From Proteiniphilum sp. (GTDB lineage Bacteria; Bacteroidota; Bacteroidia; Bacteroidales; Dysgonomonadaceae): a DNA stretch of 51,145 nucleotides. The position numbers were made by a program, and so were the translations under genes. The notes beneath the pieces are model-generated. The model did not search any database and was not told the origin of the DNA. It saw nothing but the letters and a program-made list of their open reading frames with translations. Location of the stretch: the NCBI GenBank assembly GCA_018433945.1, contig JAHDQF010000075.1, positions 1 to 51,145 on the forward strand, in the 5' to 3' direction. Positions 23,192-30,209 of this stretch are shown piece by piece. Each line of letters opens with the position of its first letter. The stretch's first letter is position 1.

Positions 23192-24312
23192 ATGTTTCTT
23201 CCTTTCCAGCGGAACGTTTTTTTTCTTTTGTTGATGAGCGAGCGAAAGATAAAGACTCCCAGCATCAGCTGTTGTGGCAGGAACAGCAGGAGGTTGTCGC
23301 CCACCTTCATACCGGCGGTGAGTGAGGCGGCGATGCGGGTGAGCAGCGTGGCAGCGAGCCATAACCAGAGCCAGTCCCATCTTCCCGTCAGGAGGAAGGC
23401 AACGAAGCCGAGGGTGGTGACCAGCCAGTAGAGGATTGCTGCCGACGATGAGTTGCCAAAGAAGTAGGTGACATTCTTTGAGAACCCTTCCACCGCCTCC
23501 GGCAGGGAGTGATACATACGGCAGCGTACGTCACGTTCACCCGTAAGGCAGCTCACCCGACGGCGTAGCCGCTTCAGGTGGCGGGCAATCTCGATATCCT
23601 CGGCACGGCTCTTCCGAAACTGACGGTGGGGCTCCAGCTCTTTGTAGGTCTCACGCCGGAACAGCATAAACTGTCCGTTGGCGGCGGAGAGCGAGGGGAA
23701 CTTCGAAAGGCGCACCAGCGGCAGCGGCAGCAACGTGAGCAGGATGAGCTGCATATTGGGTACGGTGATCTTCTCGCCCAGGGTGTGCATCTCCTGGGTG
23801 GGGAAGATGCTCATCAGGTCGCACCGGTGTCGTAGCATGTATTGCAGGGAACGGTCGATCACCCCCTCTCTCACCCGCACGTCGGCATCGAGAAAAAGGA
23901 GGTAGTCACCCGTAGCTTCCTGTGCCAGGCGGTGGCAGGCATGGTTCTTGCCGGACCAGCCATCGGTCAGTACGCCGCTGCGGATCAGCCGGATGCGCGG
24001 ATCACGGGCGGCAAAGGCTTCTACGATCGCAGCGGTACGGTCGGTGGACTGGTCGTCGCAGACGATGATCTCCAGTATCCTGTCGGTGATGGTGGTGAGG
24101 TCGACCAGCAGATTACCGATATTCGCCTCCTCGTCGCGTGCCGGGATCAGTAAGGAGAGGGTTGGATCTTTCTTTGACGCGGTAGTCGTTATGTTGTCTT
24201 CACCGTTTGTATTGCGCTCCGGAAGTCGTTCCCGGAAGAGAAGGTTGACCAGCGCAACCAGCAGTTGCAACAGCGCAAAGGCAAGGATGATGCAGGCAAT
24301 ATATTCCATCAT
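23188..24312 (-). CDS. Membrane glycosyltransferase family 2, carotenoid cluster
   Basis: 374 residues from ATG 24312, chosen because it overlaps the previous stop as ATGA. An N-terminal membrane helix (EYIACIILAFALLQLLVALV) precedes a GT2 domain with LLIPARDEEANIG, the acidic motif in VCDDQSTDRT, and the metal-binding DADVRV after YLLFL. A later motif reads SRAEDIEIARHLKRL. Two or three C-terminal membrane helices follow. The architecture resembles CrtQ and CruG-type glycosyltransferases that sugar-coat carotenoids at the inner membrane. With an adjacent acyltransferase, a carotenoid glycoside ester is likely. The sugar is unknown. Confidence 0.85.
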   Translation of the reverse strand: MMEYIACIILAFALLQLLVALVNLLFRERLPERNTNGEDNITTTASKKDPTLSLLIPARDEEANIGNLLVDLTTITDRILEIIVCDDQSTDRTAAIVEAFAARDPRIRLIRSGVLTDGWSGKNHACHRLAQEATGDYLLFLDADVRVREGVIDRSLQYMLRHRCDLMSIFPTQEMHTLGEKITVPNMQLILLTLLPLPLVRLSKFPSLSAANGQFMLFRRETYKELEPHRQFRKSRAEDIEIARHLKRLRRRVSCLTGERDVRCRMYHSLPEAVEGFSKNVTYFFGNSSSAAILYWLVTTLGFVAFLLTGRWDWLWLWLAATLLTRIAASLTAGMKVGDNLLLFLPQQLMLGVFIFRSLINKRKKTFRWKGRNI

Positions 24313-24926
24313 TCGGTTCGGGCAGTTTGGGTGGTGAGACAATCGGCATAAAACCGGTTATAGGCTTCTTCAAGAGCTTCGATGCGGAACGGTCCGTCAT
24401 AGTCGCGCAGGTAGATGTATAATGAGGGCTTGGGATGCGCCAGGTAGTCGATCATGTTGACCGACATCAGCAGCTGCACCGCTCCTTCCCTGCCCTGCAG
24501 GATGCGCTCGATCCCTTTTTCAAAGCGGAAGCTGCTGCAGTAGAGCGACTGCAACCTGCCCTGCGGGTAGATCAGCACCATATTGGCCGGGTCGTGCAGC
24601 AGCGATGCGGCATACTGCAGCGATTCCAGCACTTCGCGACTTTTCCTGTTGACCGAGAAGGCGCCGGTATAGTTGAAGAAGCGGAAGCGGAGCAACTGAT
24701 CCTCCTGCATCATGAAATGAAACTTGCGTTTCAGCACCTCCAGCTTGAGGTACATTGCCCAGAAGCCATCCCACCAGCCGGTATGATTGCCAATCAGCAG
24801 CAGCGGCTTTCCCATATCGGTGAAAGTGCCCTCTATCGTCACCCGGTGGAAATGGTGCTTCAGCAACCAGCGGGTATAGTGCTGGAAGAAAGGGTAGATG
24901 AAAAAGTGGTGCTTTGAGCGGAGCAT
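24309..24926 (-). CDS. PlsC-like acyltransferase in the carotenoid operon
   Basis: 205-residue LPLAT-superfamily acyltransferase. The H-x4-D motif is HTGWWD (His48, Asp53) within LLLIGNHTGWWDGFW. The second conserved block is LIYPQGRLQS, in place of the FPEG of phospholipid enzymes. Position between the cruF-like and GT2 genes, coupled to the latter by a 4-bp overlap, suggests it acylates the sugar of a glycosylated carotenoid, as CrtO does in staphyloxanthin synthesis, although CrtO is a different protein family. A lipid substrate cannot be excluded. Confidence 0.82.
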   Translation of the reverse strand: MLRSKHHFFIYPFFQHYTRWLLKHHFHRVTIEGTFTDMGKPLLLIGNHTGWWDGFWAMYLKLEVLKRKFHFMMQEDQLLRFRFFNYTGAFSVNRKSREVLESLQYAASLLHDPANMVLIYPQGRLQSLYCSSFRFEKGIERILQGREGAVQLLMSVNMIDYLAHPKPSLYIYLRDYDGPFRIEALEEAYNRFYADCLTTQTARTE

Positions 24927-24989
24927 CGCGGTGTTGTATGGTTTTCTGATGATTTAATTCGATATGAAAATATGCTGTTCCGTATTGGT

Positions 24990-25640
24990 TCAGTTGAGCA
25001 GCAGGATCGATAGAAAGAAGAGCGTTTGCACCACAAAGAGAGGCAGTGCCATCCTGTTGTGGTCGCGTACTTTCATTACATAGCGTACTGTATGGAAGAT
25101 GACGGCCAGCAGGCCCCACATCAGGTAGTTCTGCAAGGGGATGATATCGTTTTGCCATGACCACATGTCCATCTTGGGGGCTACCTGCTCGAGGATCAGA
25201 TCGTACCCCACCATCAGCAGCGAGGGCAGGATGATTCCATTGAGCAGGTTACGCTTTAAAGGTGTGAAGATGGCGGAGGTGAGGTAGATCATCAGCACCC
25301 AATTGAGTCCGATGAGCGGCGGTGTGCCCCATATCTTCGGCCCCAGACCGCTGCCATAGAGGTAGCTGCCGAAGAGCAGACCGGTATTGACACCCCACAT
25401 CTCCACCAGGAAGCCGGCGATGAAAACGAAGAGGTAAAAGAGCATCCTGCTGAGCTGTCCTCCTTTGCTTCGATCGCGGTCGCAACAGAGGAGCAGTGCC
25501 AGCGAGAGCAGCAGCACCAGCGGCGTCAGAAACATGAAGGTGCCATGCGTGAGGGGGATGCTGAATCCGGCAACTCCCACGGCATAGATCACCGCGATGC
25601 GGCGGATCATCTCTTTCTCTTTGATGGTATATCGGGGCAT
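24990..25640 (-). CDS. CruF-like carotenoid biosynthesis membrane protein (DUF422)
   Basis: 216-residue integral membrane protein with about six hydrophobic helices. The family signature is clear: FLVEMWGVNTGLLFGSYLYG then LGPKIWGTPPLIGLNWVLMI, and later YDLILEQVAPKMDMWSW. Known members are CruF of cyanobacteria and Deinococcus and the bacterioruberin-pathway hydratase of haloarchaea, which add water to the end double bond (C-1',2') of acyclic carotenoid ends. No lycopene cyclase is present in the cluster, which fits an acyclic, tertiary-hydroxylated product. ATG 25640 is used; ATG 25610 is possible. The start follows directly on a period-7 array. Confidence 0.85.
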   Translation of the reverse strand: MPRYTIKEKEMIRRIAVIYAVGVAGFSIPLTHGTFMFLTPLVLLLSLALLLCCDRDRSKGGQLSRMLFYLFVFIAGFLVEMWGVNTGLLFGSYLYGSGLGPKIWGTPPLIGLNWVLMIYLTSAIFTPLKRNLLNGIILPSLLMVGYDLILEQVAPKMDMWSWQNDIIPLQNYLMWGLLAVIFHTVRYVMKVRDHNRMALPLFVVQTLFFLSILLLN

Positions 25641-25645
25641 TTTTT

Positions 25646-25715
25646 AGCTTTCAGCGATCAGCGGTAAGCTTTTCCTGGTTCCTGGTTTACAAACATCGAA
25701 CCATGAACTGTGAAC
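25646..25715 (-). repeat. Composite period-7 repeat across the idi 3' end
   Basis: Ten consecutive 7-mers. On the minus strand they read GTTCACA, GTTCATG, GTTCGAT, GTTTGTA, AACCAGG twice, AAAAGCT, TACCGCT, GATCGCT, GAAAGCT. The array encodes the last 18 residues of Idi and its stop, and runs to within 5 bp of the next start codon. The class order GTTC, AACCAGG, AGCT repeats that at 11956-11990. Confidence 0.82.
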
Positions 25716-26221
25716 CGATCGAATATCATCTTGAACCACTCAGTAAAACATTCGGGATGCTGTTTCATCTCCTCCTGCAGGACATCGGGAGAGAGATAGC
25801 GCCATTCATCCACCTCATCGGGGTGCGGCTGTGGCAGTTCGTCGCTGGTGAGGGAAAAAACCCGGTCATACTCATACTCGGTCAGATCCTCACCCACCTT
25901 TGCCTGGTAAACAAAATCGAAAAGATGCACCAGTGCCTCGCCGGCATCGATACCCATCTCCTCCTTCAGGCGGCGGTGTGCAGCTATGGCATGCTCCTCT
26001 CCCGGGTAGGGATGGGTGCAGCAGGCGTTGGTCCAGAGGCAGGCGGAGTGGTACTTGCCGGCAGCACGGCGGTGCAGCAGCCAGTCGCCGGCAGAGTTGA
26101 AGACCAGCACCGAGACGGCACGGTGGAGTGTGGGGTGGCGGTGCGCTTCCAACTTATCCATGGTGCCGACAGGGTTGTCATGCTCGTCGACCAGCTGCAC
26201 CAACAGTTCGTTATCTCTCAT
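25658..26221 (-). CDS. idi: Isopentenyl-diphosphate delta-isomerase, type I
   Basis: Nudix-fold enzyme interconverting IPP and DMAPP, supplying the isoprenoid starter for carotenoids; 187 residues. The catalytic cysteine lies in WTNACCTHPYPGE and the second active-site region in EYEYDRVFSL. Metal-binding His residues are in HRAVSVLVFN and ACCTHPYPGE. The Nudix-like helix reads AIAAHRRLKEEMGI. Its start overlaps the crtB stop by 4 bp. The C-terminal 18 or so residues (VHGSMFVNQEPGKAYR) are encoded by a period-7 repeat and are not expected in relatives. All conserved catalytic parts precede that tail, so function should be intact. Confidence 0.94.
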   Translation of the reverse strand: MRDNELLVQLVDEHDNPVGTMDKLEAHRHPTLHRAVSVLVFNSAGDWLLHRRAAGKYHSACLWTNACCTHPYPGEEHAIAAHRRLKEEMGIDAGEALVHLFDFVYQAKVGEDLTEYEYDRVFSLTSDELPQPHPDEVDEWRYLSPDVLQEEMKQHPECFTEWFKMIFDRFTVHGSMFVNQEPGKAYR

Positions 26222-27081
26222 ACGATTTCCATATGTAATTTATGTTTGACCACAGTACCGGAGAGCAGCCAGAACTTTTCGGAATTGGGCACACGGATGC
26301 GGCGGGTGAGCAGCTCACCTGCGGGGGTATTGCGTATCTTGTCAAGCAGCCGCAGGTAGTACCGGTAGGCGGTATGCACCGCCAGTCGCGAACTTTCGGG
26401 CAACCGGCGGATCCCCTTGAGCGCCTCAGCGAAGTCGGCTTCGATATCGCGAACCAGCTCCTGCTTGGTCGGTTCATCGAACTGTTCCATCGAGAAACCG
26501 GGGAAATAGACACGGCCCAGCTCAAGCACATCCTGCCGCAAGTCACGCAGAAAATTAACCTTCTGGAAGGCAGAGCCCAGCCGCATGGCAGGTGCCACCA
26601 ACTCACTGAAGAGACGGTCGTCACCGTCGCAAAAGACACGGAGGCACATCAGTCCCACCACATCTGCTGATCCGTAGATATACTGTTCCGCTTCCAATCG
26701 TGTGGTATATACCTTCTTATCCAGGTCGGCCCGCATGCTTGCAAGAAAGGCACGGATGTAAGCATCGTCTATATGGTAGCGATTGACCGTGAGCAAGAAG
26801 GCGTGGATCACCGGATTGGAGCTGACCCCCTGCTCCAGGGCGAAGTCGTAGTCCGCCTCGAACCGGTCGAGCAGTGCCCGCTGATCCTTTCCGTGGAATG
26901 AGTCAACAATCTCATCGGCCAGCCTTACAAAGCCGTAGATGCCGTGGATCGCCTCCCTGACGGTGGGCGGGAAGAGTTGTGTGGCAGAGTAGAAGGAGGT
27001 ACTGTAGTGCCGGGTCACCTCGCGGCTCATCCCAAAAGAGAGCGCCCGGTACTTGAGGAATCCGCTGTTTTCCTCGATCAT
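26218..27081 (-). CDS. crtB: Phytoene/squalene synthase family protein
   Basis: First gene of the carotenoid operon, 287 residues. It condenses two prenyl diphosphates head-to-head, giving phytoene (C40) or dehydrosqualene (C30). The two aspartate-rich motifs are RLADEIVDSFH and QKVNFLRDLRQDVLELGRVY. It begins with HYSTSFYSATQLFPP, as CrtB proteins do. No GGPP or FPP synthase gene adjoins, so the prenyl donor must come from elsewhere, and chain length cannot be read from the sequence. A TACATTTG element lies 55 bp upstream. Confidence 0.93.
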   Translation of the reverse strand: MIEENSGFLKYRALSFGMSREVTRHYSTSFYSATQLFPPTVREAIHGIYGFVRLADEIVDSFHGKDQRALLDRFEADYDFALEQGVSSNPVIHAFLLTVNRYHIDDAYIRAFLASMRADLDKKVYTTRLEAEQYIYGSADVVGLMCLRVFCDGDDRLFSELVAPAMRLGSAFQKVNFLRDLRQDVLELGRVYFPGFSMEQFDEPTKQELVRDIEADFAEALKGIRRLPESSRLAVHTAYRYYLRLLDKIRNTPAGELLTRRIRVPNSEKFWLLSGTVVKHKLHMEIV

Positions 27082-27135
27082 TGTTCAAAGGTTGGTTAAG
27101 GTTGGTATGGTTCCATTTGCTTTTGATGACCCCGG

Positions 27136-27143
27136 CAAATGTA
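27136..27143 (-). promoter_or_regulatory. Promoter -7 element of the carotenoid operon
   Basis: Minus-strand TACATTTG fits TAnnTTTG and lies 54 bp before the crtB ATG. No convincing -33 TTTG at the right distance, which may mean a regulated promoter. Confidence 0.45.
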
Positions 27144-27249
27144 ACAACATTTTTCGAATTTCCACACGAAGAGCGGTGATTTTGTGGATAACAGTGGAAT
27201 TTAACTGATGGCTGGTTTGATGTTCCTGAGATGCATATAATTTAACTTC

Positions 27250-28263
27250 TTAGTAAAAAAATGGTTTTGGTGCGGTTATCGAGGGAGTATCCCCATCCAC
27301 AAATGGCCAGTCGTTCTCCCACCGTACCCGGTCGAGCATCAGCACTCTTCCTTTGGGGTTGGCCACCGAGACGGCATGATAGAAGATCCAGTCGTTCCCT
27401 TCCGCATCCTGCACGATCTCAGAGTTGTGCCCCGTTCCCACAAACCGGTCGTTCTTCCCGATCAGCACCTCGTGATGGTTCTCCATCATGGGTCTTCCCT
27501 CTTTGTCGTGATAAGGGCCAAAGAGATTATCTGCACGTCCCACTACGGTGGTGTAGGTGCTGTTAAGTCCCTCACAACAGGAGCCAATGGAAGCAAACAG
27601 ATAGTAATAGCCATTCCGCTTGTGAATGTAAACCCCTTCGTAGGCAGTTCCGGCCACCTGCCGTTTTTCGGCCCCCTCCTTCACCGTGAGGCCGTCGTCA
27701 GACAGTTCAATGGCGTAAATGCCACGAAAACTGCCCCAGAAGAGGTATTTCTTCCCCTCTTCTTCCATATAAAAAGGATCAATGGAGTTCTGCACCCCGA
27801 TTTCGTTGCTTCGAAAGAGCTTCCCATGATCCGTGAAAGGCCCTTCGGGACGGTCGGCCGTAGCAACTCCGATGCCGCACGTCCATTCTCCGCCCCAGAC
27901 CGACATGGAGTAATATAGCAGGTACTCCCCGTTGACAAAATTGATGTCAGGAGCCCACAGTCCACCGCGGGGTTCAAACGTGGGACGTGTAGCATCGGTG
28001 AAGGCGGTCCCCAGCAGCTCCCAGTTCACCAGGTCTTTGGAGCGGTGGATGGGTGTGTTGCGGATATCTTCGGTGGCGTAGAGATAGAAGTACCCATCAT
28101 CCGCCTTGATGACTGCAGGATCGGGCAGGCTGTAGTTCACCACGGGGTTGCTGTAATGGTTATCCGGCTCAGGTGTTGTCTCAGCTGGTATCTCCTTTGA
28201 TTTACAGGAGGCCAACACAAGCAGCAGCGCCGGCAGCAAGATTAATCGCTTAGAATATTGCAT
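27250..28263 (-). CDS. Glycoside hydrolase family 43 lipoprotein, endo-arabinanase-like
   Basis: 337-residue lipoprotein (LLLVLASCKSKE, lipid Cys20). Five-bladed GH43 propeller: catalytic base Asp48 in LPDPAVIKADDGYFYLY, the pKa-modulating Asp in QNSIDPFYMEE, and a Glu in AYEGVYIHKRNGYYYLF. The C-terminal GTGHNSEIVQDAEGNDWIFY and RVLMLDRVRWENDWPF resemble endo-1,5-alpha-L-arabinanases. It would cut arabinan or arabinosyl side chains outside the cytoplasm. Its start overlaps the GH2 gene by 22 bp. It is the last gene of the locus. Exo-acting arabinofuranosidase or xylosidase activity is possible. Confidence 0.87.
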   Translation of the reverse strand: MQYSKRLILLPALLLVLASCKSKEIPAETTPEPDNHYSNPVVNYSLPDPAVIKADDGYFYLYATEDIRNTPIHRSKDLVNWELLGTAFTDATRPTFEPRGGLWAPDINFVNGEYLLYYSMSVWGGEWTCGIGVATADRPEGPFTDHGKLFRSNEIGVQNSIDPFYMEEEGKKYLFWGSFRGIYAIELSDDGLTVKEGAEKRQVAGTAYEGVYIHKRNGYYYLFASIGSCCEGLNSTYTTVVGRADNLFGPYHDKEGRPMMENHHEVLIGKNDRFVGTGHNSEIVQDAEGNDWIFYHAVSVANPKGRVLMLDRVRWENDWPFVDGDTPSITAPKPFFY

Positions 28264-30053
28264 ATCTCCTGATTCACCTTCTTCACCCGCGCCTCGTCCA
28301 CTTTCACCAGTTCACGGTCGTAGGTCATCAGGCCGTTCACCTCAATCTCCACATCGGTCGTCTGGGTATAAACCGCTGCGGAAAAGCCATGGAGGATCAG
28401 TTGTTTCAGTTGTTCGGCATATTTCACATATTCATCGGTCACCTCTTTCGAGCTGTTGAACTGCACGTATCCCCAGTTGCGGTTTGGTTCCCAGAGATGT
28501 TCCTTATTTGCCCAGCCGATACCGCCATACTCACCCAGCACGGTGGCACGCTGTGCGTCATAAAGATAGAGTTCAGGATGTGGGTAGTTGTGCAGGTCGA
28601 GCATATCGCCTACAGGATAATGGTTCCCTCCACTGGCAGGATTCACCAGGCGTGACGGGTCATACTGTTTGGTCCATTCAACAATCTCTTTGGTCTTAAA
28701 TTGTCCCCACGCCTCGTTAAAGGGTACCCACACCCCGACTGAGGGATAGGAGTATAGATAATCGATGATCTCTTTCCACTCTTTCCGGTAGTTTGCTTCT
28801 GATTCGGCCGTACGCATGCTTTCGGGACCTTTGAAATAATCACGGCTGTTCCATCCCGGGCCTCTGTCGCCGCTGGGCATATCCTGCCAGACGATGATGC
28901 CATGACGATCGCAATGGGTGTACCAGCGTGCCGGCTCCACCTTCACATGCTTGCGAATCATGTTAAAGCCAAAATCTTTGGTCTTCATGATGTCATACTC
29001 CAGCGCTTCATCGGTAGGAGCGGTATAGAGCCCGTCGGGCCACCAGCCCTGATCGAGGGGGCCGAACTGAAACAGGTCTTTGTTGTTAAGCTGCAGTCGT
29101 ACAATGCCCTTGTCGTCACGTTTCGTGGAATACTTGCGCATGGCCGCATAGCTGTTTACCTTATCAAGTTGCCGGGTTCCCTCCCACAAGGAGATCTCCA
29201 GATCATACAGGGTGGGACTGTCCGGCGACCAGAGTTTCATGTTTTCGGGCATGGCTATCTCCACAGGCAGGTTGTTGATGGATTGCGCGGTTGCGATAAC
29301 CTTGGCACCCTCTTTTACGGTCACCTCTATCCTGCCCGCGGAGGACGCGCCACCCACCAATGCCTCTACGGAAAGCGTCTTTTTATCGATATCGGGCGTA
29401 ATCCTGATATTTTCGATGTATTTCTCCGGCACCGGTTCCAACCAGACCGTCTGCCAGATCCCGGTTACCGGTGTATACCAGATACCTTCCGGCTTATTCA
29501 CCTGCTTACCGCGCGGCTGATACCCCTGATCTGTGGGATCCCATACTTTCACCACGAGGCTGTTTTTGCCGCTTTTCAGCGCAGGTGTGATATCAAATGA
29601 AAACGGGGTATAACCGCCGGTGTGTTGCCCCACCTTCACATCGTTGACCCATATATCGGCTTTCCAATCCACGGCACCGAAATGGAGTAATACGTTTTGA
29701 TTTTTCCATTTGGAAGGCACCGTGAATTCCCGATGATACCACAGCTCATGATCCCTGCCTACCCTCTTTTGTACGCCCGATAGGCTCGATTCAACCGCAA
29801 AGGGAACGAGGATCTCTCCGTCGAAGCCGGCCGGTTTTTGTTTACCTGCAGGCAGGATGGCATAGTTCCACAGGCCGTTGAGGTTTTGCCACTCGGATCG
29901 CTCCATAATCGGCCGGGGATATTCAGGCAGCACGTTGTTCACATCGATCTGTGAGGCCCACCTTGTTTTGATCTTGTCTCCCGCAGGCTGCCACTGTGCA
30001 GAGAGATTGAAAATTAAAAGAAGAGTAAATAAGGATGTCACAATTGTTCTCAT
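28242..30053 (-). CDS. Glycoside hydrolase family 2 enzyme, exported
   Basis: 603 residues with a signal peptide (VTSLFTLLLIFNLSAQW). An N-terminal sugar-binding jelly roll (to about 220, with LHFGAVDWKADIWVNDVKVG) and an Ig-like domain precede a TIM barrel. Acid/base Glu447 lies in VPFNEAWGQF and nucleophile Glu508 in LGEYGGIGW. The protein stops soon after the barrel, so it is compact. Family 2 includes beta-galactosidases, glucuronidases and also arabinosidases; the substrate is not readable. It follows the regulator gene after a 156-bp AT-rich gap that may carry its own promoter. Confidence 0.9.
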   Translation of the reverse strand: MRTIVTSLFTLLLIFNLSAQWQPAGDKIKTRWASQIDVNNVLPEYPRPIMERSEWQNLNGLWNYAILPAGKQKPAGFDGEILVPFAVESSLSGVQKRVGRDHELWYHREFTVPSKWKNQNVLLHFGAVDWKADIWVNDVKVGQHTGGYTPFSFDITPALKSGKNSLVVKVWDPTDQGYQPRGKQVNKPEGIWYTPVTGIWQTVWLEPVPEKYIENIRITPDIDKKTLSVEALVGGASSAGRIEVTVKEGAKVIATAQSINNLPVEIAMPENMKLWSPDSPTLYDLEISLWEGTRQLDKVNSYAAMRKYSTKRDDKGIVRLQLNNKDLFQFGPLDQGWWPDGLYTAPTDEALEYDIMKTKDFGFNMIRKHVKVEPARWYTHCDRHGIIVWQDMPSGDRGPGWNSRDYFKGPESMRTAESEANYRKEWKEIIDYLYSYPSVGVWVPFNEAWGQFKTKEIVEWTKQYDPSRLVNPASGGNHYPVGDMLDLHNYPHPELYLYDAQRATVLGEYGGIGWANKEHLWEPNRNWGYVQFNSSKEVTDEYVKYAEQLKQLILHGFSAAVYTQTTDVEIEVNGLMTYDRELVKVDEARVKKVNQEICNILSD

Positions 30054-30209
30054 AAAAATTATTTTAGGGTTTATATTTTGAACGATTATTTTTTCGTCAG
30101 TTTGTGTGTATGGATTTTTTTAAATGCTCGTTTTATTTTACGAAAATAGCCTTTAATCTATCTTGTTTTGATTACAAACGCGTCAAAAAATAGCAATTTC
30201 TTCTCAAAG

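Noticed and set aside
22466-23380. 63-residue N-terminal extension of the TPR protein
   Set aside because: It lies inside the GT2 gene; ATG 23191 gives a signal peptide and a 4-bp coupled overlap.
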